NCBI GenBank assembly: GCA_028874215.1 | Contig: JAPPLF010000100.1 | Location: 129,509 to 186,194, forward strand | Length of the DNA stretch: 56,686 nucleotides | Reading direction: 5' to 3' | Origin: Acidobacteriota bacterium | GTDB taxonomy: Bacteria; Acidobacteriota; UBA6911; RPQK01; JAJDTT01 | In this document: positions 44,514 to 53,019 of the stretch, in pieces | Numbering within the stretch: the first letter of the stretch is position 1 | How the letters are laid out: each line of letters begins with the position of its first letter | The notes under the pieces: model-generated | Database searches by the model: none | What the model saw: only the letters and a program-made list of their open reading frames with translations | Told to the model about the DNA's origin: nothing | Made by a program: the position numbers and the translations under genes

Positions 44514-45557
44514 ATGAACAACTATCCGAAGCTTCACAATGCCGGCTGGCCGGGAGTCGTGGGGAAGGGACCGGATGCCGAGGAGCCCTTCATTGATCTG
44601 GACACCATGCTGGACTGGACGGCGGCAGCCGAGGTGGACGGCCTCCGGTTCGACGGGGTCGACCTCTTCCTGAGCGCTCCCCACGTGGACATCGACTCCA
44701 CCGACGACGATCTGAAGAGACTGGCCGAGAAGGTCCAGGCGCTGGGTCTGGTCATCGGAAGCGTGGTGGCCCCCGTGTGGCCTCCCACCGGCGGCGGATC
44801 GGCCATGGGAGACGAGGCCGACCGGGGCCGGTTCCTGAGCATGGTCGAAAAGGCCTGCGCCATTGCCCGGCGGCTCCGGGAGTTGGAAGTGCGTCCCTAC
44901 GGCGTGGTCCGCATCGATTCCTCGGTGGACCCCGGGACCTGGGCGGCCGACCCGGAGGCCAACACCAGGCGCATCGCCGACACCTTTCGGGAAGCGTGCT
45001 CCCGGGCCGGGGACCAGGGCGAGCTCCTGGCGGCCGAGGGAGAGGTCTGCTGGGGCGGCATGCACAGTTGGAAGGAGATGCTGAAGCTCCTGGAACTGGT
45101 CGACCGGCCGGAAATTCTTGGCTTTCAGGCGGACATGGCTCACACGTTGCTCTATCTTCTGGGCGTCAACGCGGCAAGCGACGCGATCCTGCCGGCGGAC
45201 TTCGATTGGCAGGACCAGGAGACGTTCGGGCAGGCCTACCGGACCCTGACCGACAGCCTCAGGCCCTGGACCATCGATTTCCACGTGGCCCAGAACGACG
45301 CCACGGTCAAGGGTTCCGGCTCCCACGACAAGACGGGCCGCCACTGTCTGCCCGCCGATCCCGGCGGCAAGCTGGACATCGTCCGGGCGGCCGGACACTG
45401 GCTTCGGGACTCCGATGGGGAAGTCACACGAGCTTGCCGGCACATCTGTTGGGACGGCTGCATGTTCCCCAATCGGATCATGTCGGACCCTGGAACCTGG
45501 AACCAGATTCTCTCCAGCATGATCCAGGTTCGCGATGCCCACGGTTGGGAGGAGTGA
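44514..45557 (+). CDS. Sugar isomerase/epimerase-like TIM-barrel protein
   Basis: A 347-residue cytosolic protein of the xylose-isomerase-like barrel class. Candidate metal ligands include E180 ([10 protein letters not shown]), D206 (FQADMAHTL) and the [10 protein letters not shown] strand. It lies 13 bases after DUF5989. Isomerisation or epimerisation of a keto-sugar is likely; the exact substrate is unknown. Confidence 0.72.
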   Translation: MNNYPKLHNAGWPGVVGKGPDAEEPFIDLDTMLDWTAAAEVDGLRFDGVDLFLSAPHVDIDSTDDDLKRLAEKVQALGLVIGSVVAPVWPPTGGGSAMGDEADRGRFLSMVEKACAIARRLRELEVRPYGVVRIDSSVDPGTWAADPEANTRRIADTFREACSRAGDQGELLAAEGEVCWGGMHSWKEMLKLLELVDRPEILGFQADMAHTLLYLLGVNAASDAILPADFDWQDQETFGQAYRTLTDSLRPWTIDFHVAQNDATVKGSGSHDKTGRHCLPADPGGKLDIVRAAGHWLRDSDGEVTRACRHICWDGCMFPNRIMSDPGTWNQILSSMIQVRDAHGWEE

Positions 45558-45575
45558 GCCGGCATCGGGACTGAA

Positions 45576-46550
45576 ATGGCTCGAAACGAGTCCCTTCTGC
45601 CCTCCGCCGTAGAGGCCATCGGCCGGACTCCGCTGGTCGAGCTCTCCCGGATCGCCAGCGGCGTGCAGGGCCGGATCCTGGCGAAGCTGGATCACCTCAA
45701 TCCGGGTTTTTCCAAGAAGGACCGGATCGCGCGGCAGATCATCGAAGATGCCGAAGCCGGCGGCGAGATCCGCCCGGGACAGACGGTGATCGAGCTCACC
45801 AGCGGGAACACCGGGACCGGTCTGGCCATCGTCTGCGGCCTCAAGGGCTATCCCTTCGTGGCGGTCATGTCCAAGGGCAACTCGGGAGAGCGGGCGCGCA
45901 TGATGGGGTCGCTGGGGGCGGAAGTGGTCCTGGTGGACCAGCTTCCCGATTCGGTTCCGGGACAGGTGTCGGGGGGAGATCTGGAGCTGGTGGAGCAGGC
46001 GACGCGGGAACTCGTGCGGGAGCGCCGCGCGTTTCGCGCCGATCAGTTCCTGCACCGGGGCAATTTCCGGGCCCACTACCTGCATACCGGTCCCGAGTTT
46101 CTGGTGCAGTCGGACCATTCGATCCAGGCCTTCTGCGACTTCGTGGGGAGCGGAGGCACTTTTGCCGGCTGTGCGGCGGCGTTCAAGGAGTACGATCCCG
46201 GGATCCGGTGCTACGTGGTGGAGCCGCATGGGGCCGCGGTCCTCGCCGGGGAGGAGGCCGCCCATCCCGGCCACAGGATTCAGGGAGGCGGCTACTCCAT
46301 GGCCGACCTGGCCTGCATCGATGGCGCCCACGTGGACGGTTATCTGCAGGTCACGGACGACGAGGCGGGCGGGATGGCTCGCCGCCTGGCCCGGGAGGAA
46401 GGCATCTTCGCCGGTTTCTCCAGCGGCGCCAACCTGGCCGGCGCGCTGCAGCTCCTGAACGGGCCTTGCGCCGGGAGGACGGTGGCCATCATGATCTGTG
46501 ATTCGGGATTGAAATACCTGAGCACGGATCTCTGGGAAGATGAGCAATAA
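45576..46550 (+). CDS. Cysteine synthase-like PLP enzyme
   Basis: A 324-residue fold-type II enzyme. NPGFSKKDR holds the PLP lysine, where cysteine synthase and cystathionine beta-synthase read NPxGSxKDR. TSGNTGTGLA and GSGGTFAG bind substrate and phosphate, and GFSSGANLAGA closes the fold. It probably forms cysteine or a related beta-substituted amino acid; FS in place of GS by the lysine may shift specificity. It sits between two sugar isomerase-like genes, 10-20 bases apart. Confidence 0.82.
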   Translation: MARNESLLPSAVEAIGRTPLVELSRIASGVQGRILAKLDHLNPGFSKKDRIARQIIEDAEAGGEIRPGQTVIELTSGNTGTGLAIVCGLKGYPFVAVMSKGNSGERARMMGSLGAEVVLVDQLPDSVPGQVSGGDLELVEQATRELVRERRAFRADQFLHRGNFRAHYLHTGPEFLVQSDHSIQAFCDFVGSGGTFAGCAAAFKEYDPGIRCYVVEPHGAAVLAGEEAAHPGHRIQGGGYSMADLACIDGAHVDGYLQVTDDEAGGMARRLAREEGIFAGFSSGANLAGALQLLNGPCAGRTVAIMICDSGLKYLSTDLWEDEQ

Positions 46551-46559
46551 GGAGGGGAG

Positions 46560-47399
46560 ATGAAAACATCCAGGCGCGGACTCTTCAAGTTCGGTGTGGC
46601 GGCGGCGTCAGCGGGAATTTTTGCCGGCCGGACTCAGGTGGCGCACGCCAAGAAGCGGGCCTTGAAGTTGGGAGTGGCCAGCTACTCGCTGCGGAACATC
46701 CCCCGTCCCGGGGCCATCGAAATGGTGCGGGCGTTGGGGACGCCTTACGTCAACATCAAGTCGTTTCACATTCCGTATGAGACCTCTAAGGCGGAGCGGG
46801 CGCGGGCGCGGGCCCAATTCGAAAAGTCCGGCCTGCAGATCGTCGGTGGAGGGGTGGTCGCCTTCAAGGAAGACACGGACGACGCCGTGGAGTTTTTCTT
46901 CGAGTACGCCAAACAGTGCGGCATGCCTCTGATGGCGATCGCCCCCACGGCTCAGGTCATGCCGCGGGTGGAGAAATTCGTCAAGCGTTACGGCATCGCC
47001 GTGGCCATCCACAATCACGGCCCCGAGGACCAGCATTTTCCGGCGCCCTCCGACGGGCTCAAGGTGATCAAGGGAATGGACCCCCGGGTGGGACTGTGCG
47101 TCGACGTGGGCCACACGGCCCGCACCGGTGTCGACGTGGTGGATGCGGTCCGCGAAGCGGGCAGCCGAATTCTGGACATGCACATGAAGGACCTGCGGGA
47201 TTTCACGGACCACAGGAGCCAGTGCGCCATCGGTGAGGGCAAGATGCCGGTGGCCGACATCTTCCGGGAGTTGATCCGAATGGGCTATGCGGGCCACGTC
47301 AACCTGGAATACGAGATCGAACCGGACAATCCCCTGCCGGGCATGAAGCAGTCCTTTGCGTATATGCGGGGAGTCCTGGACGGTCTGGCCGGGTCGTGA
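46560..47399 (+). CDS. Tat-exported sugar phosphate isomerase/epimerase-like protein
   Basis: A 279-residue TIM-barrel protein with a twin-arginine signal (SRRGLFKFG then a hydrophobic run to about residue 30). Barrel motifs include AIHNHGPEDQH, VGLCVDVGHTARTG and DMHMKDLRDF, typical metal-binding positions of AP-endonuclease-2-like sugar isomerases. Export suggests action on periplasmic keto-glycosides. A strong AAGGAGGGG ribosome site precedes the ATG. Confidence 0.85.
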   Translation: MKTSRRGLFKFGVAAASAGIFAGRTQVAHAKKRALKLGVASYSLRNIPRPGAIEMVRALGTPYVNIKSFHIPYETSKAERARARAQFEKSGLQIVGGGVVAFKEDTDDAVEFFFEYAKQCGMPLMAIAPTAQVMPRVEKFVKRYGIAVAIHNHGPEDQHFPAPSDGLKVIKGMDPRVGLCVDVGHTARTGVDVVDAVREAGSRILDMHMKDLRDFTDHRSQCAIGEGKMPVADIFRELIRMGYAGHVNLEYEIEPDNPLPGMKQSFAYMRGVLDGLAGS

Positions 47400-47426
47400 C
47401 GGGCTCTTGAGCCGGATCTCGGAAGT

Positions 47427-48542
47427 TCAGTCGATCCTGCCGAAGATCCCGACGTAGGTGGGTTTCTCGCTCGTGGGAACCGGGTCCCCGAACCGGGTCA
47501 GGCGGCCGTCCGGTCCGATCCGGAAGATGAGGATCGAGTCGGCGTCCTGATTCGCCACCAGCAACAGCCGTCCGCCGGGATCGATGTCGAAGTTCCGCGG
47601 AATCCGGATCAATCCGTCTCCCTGCTCCCAGCCGATCCGCTCCAGCCGCCCCGTTCCGGGATCCACCCGGAAGATGACGATGCTGTTGTGTCCCCGGTTG
47701 GACGCATAGACAAACTCTCCCGACGGAGAGACCAGGATGTGGGCGCCGGTGTTTCCGCTGCGGTCGAACCCGGAGGGCAGCGAGTCCACCGTCTCCCTGC
47801 CGGAGAGCCGGCCGGTGGCTGCGTCGTAGCGCCAGGAGTGGACCGTGCTGTTGGTCTCGTTGACGGCGTAGGCGAAGCGGCCGCCGGGATGAAACGCCAT
47901 GTGCCGGGGACCGGCTCCCTCGTCGGTGGGAGCCACCGCCGGATCGTTCGGTTCCAACCGGCCCGATTCGGCGTCGAAGCGGAACTGGGCAATGTAGTCG
48001 GAGTTGGTGCAGGGAATGAAATAGTAGTTGCCGCCGGGGTCCGCCTGGACCATGTGGGTCTTCTTCCCGACCTCTCTCGTTTGCACGGGGTTTCTCGCAG
48101 CGCCGTCGGGACCCAGAGGCAGGACCGAGACGTAGCCCGCTCCGGGATGATAGTGAACCACCAGGAGCCAGCGTCCCGAGGGATGCACGTGGAGGTGAGG
48201 AGGCGATCCCGGACCAACCGGGGTCCGTGAAATCCGCCGCAGGCCGCGGTCTCCGTCCTCGATGGCCAGAGCGACCACGTGGGGCGGTTCCAACCGGTCC
48301 AGGGCATACAGGAATTTCCCATTGGGATGGCGCGCCACGTAGGGGAAGCTGCCCGAGTCGTCGGTGGGCCGCAGGGCCCCGGAGCCCCGCTTCTCCAGGA
48401 TTCCCCGATTCAGGTCCAGCGTGTGGATGTCGATCCGGCTGCTCCCTCCGGCAACGTAGACGATCGGGTCCGGGTTTCGAGCCTTCACCGTCTGAGTCAA
48501 GAAAAGGACCATGAAGCAGTATCCGAGGTGTTTTTTAGCCAT
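47427..48542 (-). CDS. Lactonase-family beta-propeller (Pgl-like)
   Basis: A 371-residue protein with a seven-bladed propeller typical of 6-phosphogluconolactonase-like lactonases: YVAGGSSRIDIHTL, LHVHPSGRWLLVVHY, MAFHPGGRFAYAVNE and FVYASNRGHNSIVIF segments recur. A short N-terminal hydrophobic part (GYCFMVLFLTQTVKA) suggests export. The ATG at 48542 is favoured over the frame start at 48599. It would hydrolyse a sugar lactone. Confidence 0.82.
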   Translation of the reverse strand: MAKKHLGYCFMVLFLTQTVKARNPDPIVYVAGGSSRIDIHTLDLNRGILEKRGSGALRPTDDSGSFPYVARHPNGKFLYALDRLEPPHVVALAIEDGDRGLRRISRTPVGPGSPPHLHVHPSGRWLLVVHYHPGAGYVSVLPLGPDGAARNPVQTREVGKKTHMVQADPGGNYYFIPCTNSDYIAQFRFDAESGRLEPNDPAVAPTDEGAGPRHMAFHPGGRFAYAVNETNSTVHSWRYDAATGRLSGRETVDSLPSGFDRSGNTGAHILVSPSGEFVYASNRGHNSIVIFRVDPGTGRLERIGWEQGDGLIRIPRNFDIDPGGRLLLVANQDADSILIFRIGPDGRLTRFGDPVPTSEKPTYVGIFGRID

Positions 48543-48613
48543 CTGTGTGCCTGCGGCGGCCCATGATAGCATGCCCTTTCCGAGATCCCGGAGAGCCAAA
48601 GAGGAGGGTGGCC

Positions 48614-50125
48614 ATGTCTCAAACCATCGATCGGCGCCAGTTCCAGAAACGGCTCACGGCCGCGCTTGCCGCCACTGCCGTGCTGCCGCTGGGATGCGAG
48701 ACACGGAGCCCGGCTTCCGAGGCTCCGGTTTCGTCCGGAGACAAAATTCCCGAGGGAGGCAGCGGAATCCTGAGCGTGACCCGGGGGGCTCCCGTCCTCA
48801 CGGTGCCGGAGGTCATGCCGGAGGGCGCGCGCTGGCGCTACGGCCTGATTCTCCCCTTCCAGGCCGGGCCCTACACCGGGGGAGCCTTCGTCAACGTGCG
48901 CATCCGCAACGGGGTCATGGGCCACAAGAGCGGCCATGGCGACTACGAGGTGGGAAACGACGTGGTGCTCTTCGATTCCGTCGATGGGATTCGTCCGGGC
49001 TCGACCCTGAATCTCCACCGCAATCACGACGAGCCGAATCCCCATTCCGATCCGCCGGGGCAGACGTCCATCATGGTCAAGTACCCCATGCGGGGAGGCT
49101 TCGTTCCCCTGGGAGCCAAAACCGCCTCGGGAGCGGATCACCCGGGCGCGGGGACGGGGTTCGGCGTCAGCCTGGCGCTGGCGCGGCGCAAGAAGGGGCC
49201 GGACCATCCCGACGGAGCCGAGTACAGCCAGGAGGAAAATTACCAGTACTTCGAGGTGTTCCAACTGTCCTTTGACGGCGAACGGATGCGGCGGACCGAT
49301 GTGCAGAGGTTCCGGCCGGAATCCATGGTCGAGGGGTGGTGGATCTACAACGGCGGGCTCGCCAACGCCATTCCTTCGGGCGACGATCTTCTGCTGTGCG
49401 TGTCCGCGGCCGCGAGCAAGGGCGGTGACGGCTACGATCCCCGCGTGCCGGGCGGCTCCGGTGTCCTTCGCTGGAGCCGGCAGGGAGGCCGGTGGCAACC
49501 CGAGTCGTTCGTCATGGTGACCGGCGCCGACTCCTCCAGCGAGGCCAGCCTGATCCGGGATCTGGATGGATCGCTTCTCTTCGCAGCCCGGCCCGGCCCG
49601 CAGGATTTCCACTCGATCCGGGTCTGGCGGTCACAGGACGAGGGGCGGAGCTGGAAGAAGATCATCGATGTCCGGGGGGGCATCTCCATCGCCCCCATCA
49701 CCCTGAACCAGGCTGTGGACGGGACTCCCTACATTGCTTCGAACATCTACCTGGTGCCGACCCATCCCATCGACAAGCGCTTCCGGACCATTCGGGACCA
49801 CCAGGGCCGAGTTAGGGGAGGCGGATGGACCCGGCAGAAGCTCTACCTCTGGCCGCTGAACCAGGAGCGCACCGGGTTGGAGGCGCCCATTCCGGCCCGC
49901 GACTGCCGGGCGGAGTTCGGTCCGCCGCCGGGAGATTCCATGTGGCGGGTGGACCACCCCTTTGCCGCAAACCTCCATCTGGGAGACGGGAATTGGCACA
50001 ACGTTATGGGCTACCGGATCCATGAGGATGTGGAGGACCATGATGCCGTCCTTCCCCCCGAGACCGGTTCGTACCTGGAGGAGGTCATCTCCGCCGGCCC
50101 GCCGATTCCTGCGTGGATTTTTTGA
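48614..50125 (+). CDS. Sialidase/BNR-repeat-like exported protein
   Basis: A 503-residue protein. A Tat-like or lipoprotein-type leader (DRRQFQKRLTAALAATAVLPLGC) ends in a possible lipobox cysteine. Asp-box SQDEGRSWK and a final propeller follow, with QKLYLWPLNQ and FAANLHLGDGNWHNVMGYRIHED late. It resembles BNR-repeat/sialidase-fold proteins, though with fewer Asp-boxes than the 18132 gene. An GGAGGG site precedes the ATG. Confidence 0.72.
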   Translation: MSQTIDRRQFQKRLTAALAATAVLPLGCETRSPASEAPVSSGDKIPEGGSGILSVTRGAPVLTVPEVMPEGARWRYGLILPFQAGPYTGGAFVNVRIRNGVMGHKSGHGDYEVGNDVVLFDSVDGIRPGSTLNLHRNHDEPNPHSDPPGQTSIMVKYPMRGGFVPLGAKTASGADHPGAGTGFGVSLALARRKKGPDHPDGAEYSQEENYQYFEVFQLSFDGERMRRTDVQRFRPESMVEGWWIYNGGLANAIPSGDDLLLCVSAAASKGGDGYDPRVPGGSGVLRWSRQGGRWQPESFVMVTGADSSSEASLIRDLDGSLLFAARPGPQDFHSIRVWRSQDEGRSWKKIIDVRGGISIAPITLNQAVDGTPYIASNIYLVPTHPIDKRFRTIRDHQGRVRGGGWTRQKLYLWPLNQERTGLEAPIPARDCRAEFGPPPGDSMWRVDHPFAANLHLGDGNWHNVMGYRIHEDVEDHDAVLPPETGSYLEEVISAGPPIPAWIF

Positions 50126-50135
50126 GGCAAGGAGA

Positions 50136-50155
50136 GGGGCGTTTTCCAATCGCCC
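50136..50155. repeat. REP-like palindrome copy
   Basis: GGGGCGTTTTCCAATCGCCC shares the arms and TTTCCAA core of the copies near position 100 and 1750. It lies directly at the broken end of the integrase relic. Confidence 0.45.
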
Positions 50156-50156
50156 G

Positions 50157-50390
50157 TACCGTCCTCACATTTACCCCCTGCACCAGCAAGTGGCTGCCGC
50201 AGAATCGCCTCAGTTCGTGAAGACCGACCTTCAACCCGACCCTGTCAGCGGCCCGGCGCATCGGCTTGTCGGGATTCACCCGCCTCATCCCTGTCCGTCT
50301 GTTGACGAAGACGTTAGGGGCGCTCAGGTAGTGGGGGAGCCCGGTCAGGGATCCGGTGGAGTACTTCGAGAGCGGTATCTCCCTCGACTC
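50157..50390 (-). pseudogene. Tyrosine recombinase (integrase) remnant
   Basis: A minus-strand frame reads ESREIPLSKYSTGS, APNVFVNRRTG and LHELRRFCGSHLLVQGVNV, the catalytic-domain core of phage-type integrases including the HxLRR box. No N-terminal arm or core-binding domain is present, and the catalytic tyrosine region is lost where the REP copy begins. It marks an old mobile element insertion. Confidence 0.7.
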
Positions 50391-50703
50391 ATGTTTCTCA
50401 ACCGGTGATCCTCGCCCTTCCACTACGGCTTGGCCGAACGATTGCCTTCGATGCCCGCTTTTGGACTGTCCCACCCGAAACCTCCCAAACGCCAGGCTCC
50501 AGGCTTAGCCAAGCGTCCCTTTCCCGTCGTCGCGAAGATCGCGATCGAGGACCTTTACGCCCGAAGGGAAAAAAGTTTGTGACCGATTCCGTTTTCGGGC
50601 GTTGTATTGACTAGAGCGCGAAAATACGAGCTCCGTCGAAGGAAATGAGATGCTCAATCCATGGCACTTGGCTTGCGACGGCATTGACCTCCAGATTTCT
50701 TCA

Positions 50704-50722
50704 GGGCAGGCCCCACCTGCCC
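50704..50722. other. Perfect 7-bp hairpin
   Basis: GGGCAGG and CCTGCCC pair across a CCCCA loop about 70 bases upstream of a small-gene start. No T-run follows, so a terminator role is weak; it may be a leader structure. Confidence 0.4.
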
Positions 50723-50792
50723 CGCTTGTGCCCGCCGACTGGCGAAACGCCGAATCCGGATGCGCCGGAATTCTTCCCCGGAAGGAGGCTGT

Positions 50793-50885
50793 ATGAGAAC
50801 ACGCACCAAAAATGATGACCGGGAATTCAGGATCGCCTTGTTGCTGCTGCTGGCCTTGTTGCTTCTGGCCAGCCTGCCGGGCTGA
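50793..50885 (+). CDS. 30-residue single-TM microprotein
   Basis: The frame has an AAGGAGG ribosome site seven bases before its ATG. It encodes a charged head (MRTRTKNDDREFR) and then a leucine-rich helix that would span the membrane (IALLLLLALLLLASL). Small one-helix proteins often tune transporters or respiratory complexes; this one has no recognised relative. The strong ribosome site and regular head-helix design support translation. Confidence 0.55.
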   Translation: MRTRTKNDDREFRIALLLLLALLLLASLPG

Positions 50886-50907
50886 GTAGCGCCGCACGCG
50901 CCGGACT

Positions 50908-51032
50908 GGTCCTCGGTGCGAGATGTAAAGCCGAGGTGGAGACCCAGGTGCGGCTGCACGTTCGAGCTGGGGGCAACGCTTCCGCAAGACCGTGGAAGAC
51001 CAGTCGCAGGCAGCGGGACCCTCGGCCCCCGC
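50908..51032 (+). ncRNA. Candidate structured RNA between two micro-genes
   Basis: Several nested or adjacent helices can form: GGTC/GACC with CTCGG/CCGAG (50908-50944); CCCAG/CTGGG around a GTGC-GGCT-GCAC hairpin (50943-50971); CTTCC/GGAAG (50979-50998); GCGGG/CCCGC (51013-51032). No known RNA family matched by eye. High GC alone can produce pairings, so this is a candidate only. Confidence 0.35.
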
Positions 51033-51075
51033 GTGAGACTAGTAGATCGGAACGAGTTCCCATGAAAGGTCACAC

Positions 51076-51174
51076 ATGAATCCGGAAGCATCCCTCGAGG
51101 ACCTCATCGACGGAGTCGCGCTGAGCCTCCTGATCGTCGTGGCGGCGTTCTTTGCTTTGCAGGTCGCCTGCTGA
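51076..51174 (+). CDS. 32-residue single-TM microprotein
   Basis: A short frame begins with MNPEASLEDLIDG and continues with a hydrophobic helix VALSLLIVVAAFFALQVAC that would span the membrane. An AAAGGT site lies six bases upstream. Together with the 30-residue gene 190 bases before, it suggests a pair of tiny membrane proteins. A tiny upstream frame (ATG at 51062, five codons) overlaps the start. Confidence 0.5.
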   Translation: MNPEASLEDLIDGVALSLLIVVAAFFALQVAC

Positions 51175-51300
51175 ACCGAGGCCATTCCCAGGGACGCGGA
51201 TCCCTTGGGTTCGGGGCCATTGACAGCCTGTTTGCCGCCTGTTCAGCGCGTCAATAACAGGGAGCCAACCACACTGCCGATTCGGCGTATAATCGGGTCA

Positions 51301-52500
51301 ATGACTGATTACGCGAGCCCTCCGGAGAAAGACGCTCGCAGGAGTGACGAAAGCAAGCTGCGCTGGACCGGCGGCGGCTGGGTGCTGCCTGGTGGGACGA
51401 GCGACGTTCCGGTCATCGACGCGCACTACCACATCTTCCCCCGGCTCGGATCGCAGCCGCAGGGGATCCCTCCCGCTCTGCGATTGAAGTTCTGGCAGTA
51501 CCATTCACGCGAGTGGATCGACTTCTGGCGGACCGACACGGGCGAACACGTCGACGAACGCCTGCTGGAATTCGGTTCGCACTCCATCGCCGACATGCCG
51601 GACGTGGGGTTTCACCTGACCGGCCACGGGCAGGCGGAGATCACCGTCGACGGGGTCTCCTATCGGATGCAGATCTACCCGCCCAGCCTGACCAACAACG
51701 AAGCCGGCCCGGAGCGGATGGTGGCGGAGATGGACATGGCGGGCGTCGACATCGGCGTGCTGCAGTCGGACCATGTCTACGGCGATCTCAACGAGTACTA
51801 CGCAGAGGCGGCCGCGCGGTATCCGGGCCGGTTCATCCCGCTGGCACAGATCTGGGAGCCGGAAGCGGACGACGCCGGCCGGCTGTCCCGCCTGCGGGAA
51901 GGGTTCGATGAGCTGGGCATGCGCGGCCTCTACTTCAGCGTCGAGCCGCTGTCGGTGATGCAGGTCGACCGCTCGCTGAACGATCCCACGTTCGACGCCC
52001 TCTGGCAGGTGGTGGAGGAGCGGGCGCTTCCGGTGTTCTGGTTCCTGGACGACCGTGCGTTGGACCGGGTGGGCCTGTTCATGCGCCGCGTCGCGGAGCT
52101 GGACGAGTGGACCGGGCGCCACCCCGACGTGTCGTGCGTGATCACCCACGGCCTGGTGCCGGCTGCGATCATCCACCAGATCGGCGTGCCGGAGGAGCTG
52201 CTGCAGGTGCTCGAACGGCCGCAGGTGCACGCCGAGATGCTGATGCCGGCCAAGTGGCCCGATTACCCTTACGCCGAAGGCCAGAAGCTCTTACGGGTAC
52301 TGCGCGACCTCGTCGGCGCCGGGTCGCTGCTGTGGGGGAGCGACAGCCCGTACGGGATGTCGCAGTGGTGCACCTACCGCCAGTCGCTCGACTTTATCCG
52401 CGTCCACTGCGACTTCCTCACGGCAGCGGAGAAGTCGTCGATCCTGGGCGGCAATGCCGCCCGGTTGTTCGGCCTGGTGCGCGAGGCGCCGCGAAGCTGA
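51301..52500 (+). CDS. Amidohydrolase (ACMSD-like family) protein
   Basis: A 399-residue metal-dependent hydrolase. VIDAHYHIF (about 36-44) gives the first HxH metal ligands, ITHGLVPAA another histidine, and LLWGSDSPYGMSQW the conserved aspartate, as in amidohydrolase-2 enzymes. GGNAARLFGL closes the domain. These decarboxylate or hydrolyse aromatic or lactone substrates. The ATG at 51301 was chosen over the upstream in-frame GTG/TTG because those reach into noncoding sequence. Confidence 0.83.
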   Translation: MTDYASPPEKDARRSDESKLRWTGGGWVLPGGTSDVPVIDAHYHIFPRLGSQPQGIPPALRLKFWQYHSREWIDFWRTDTGEHVDERLLEFGSHSIADMPDVGFHLTGHGQAEITVDGVSYRMQIYPPSLTNNEAGPERMVAEMDMAGVDIGVLQSDHVYGDLNEYYAEAAARYPGRFIPLAQIWEPEADDAGRLSRLREGFDELGMRGLYFSVEPLSVMQVDRSLNDPTFDALWQVVEERALPVFWFLDDRALDRVGLFMRRVAELDEWTGRHPDVSCVITHGLVPAAIIHQIGVPEELLQVLERPQVHAEMLMPAKWPDYPYAEGQKLLRVLRDLVGAGSLLWGSDSPYGMSQWCTYRQSLDFIRVHCDFLTAAEKSSILGGNAARLFGLVREAPRS

Positions 52501-52510
52501 AGCCGCCGGA

Positions 52511-52906
52511 TTACGCCCGCTCGTAGACCAGGGCGGCAACGAGTCCGCAGACGACGATCTGAACCGTTCCATAGACGAACCAAGCCATGGCCAGCGAGAG
52601 CGATATGGGCTGCACGGCGTAGGTGGCGAACGCCATCGGGACGGTGATCAGGAGGCCGACCAGCAGTCCGTACCGAATCCCTTCCATGGGGCCCTTGCCT
52701 TCGTAGCCTTTGGTGAAGATATAGGTGAAGAGCAGGGACCAGATCGCAGCGACAAGCACGATCAAGCCTGTGTTGATCTCCTCGGGCATTCGCCACAGGG
52801 AATAGGTTTCCTGGTAGTAGGGTGTCAAGAGCACTTGATGAATGATGAATCCCAGGACCTCGTGCACGATGAAAACGACCAGTGCGGTCAATAGGAATCG
52901 CTTCAT
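52511..52906 (-). CDS. Small four-helix membrane protein
   Basis: A 131-residue protein with four predicted helices (about residues 5-25, 48-66, 79-98 and 103-125) and an AGAGGTG ribosome site before ATG 52906. The long frame to 53332 runs antisense into the ATPase gene and is rejected. Function unknown. It is convergent with the amidohydrolase gene, eleven bases apart. Confidence 0.75.
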   Translation of the reverse strand: MKRFLLTALVVFIVHEVLGFIIHQVLLTPYYQETYSLWRMPEEINTGLIVLVAAIWSLLFTYIFTKGYEGKGPMEGIRYGLLVGLLITVPMAFATYAVQPISLSLAMAWFVYGTVQIVVCGLVAALVYERA

Positions 52907-53019
52907 GTTCACCTCTTCTCCTCTCCTTGTGTCGGAATTTGCATCGGTATGCAAGGTGCAATCCGAAGATTTCGTTCTGAATCTACTACGGTCGCTCCTT
53001 ACTGATCCAGGAGGGTGCC

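Larger units (their letters stand above)
50126..50792. other. Gene-poor region with REP copy, integrase relic and hairpin
   Basis: About 670 bases with no intact gene. It holds a REP-like copy (50136-50155), a minus-strand integrase fragment (50157-50390) and a GGGCAGG/CCTGCCC hairpin (50704-50722). The remainder shows nothing recognisable. Confidence 0.5.

Noticed and set aside
44481-46547. Minus-strand 688-codon open frame
   Set aside because: It lies opposite two clear plus-strand enzymes and shows no domain motifs; a GC-driven shadow.
50943-50971. Possible tRNA from a GTTCGAG T-loop-like sequence
   Set aside because: No acceptor stem, anticodon arm or CCA-side pairing fits around it.
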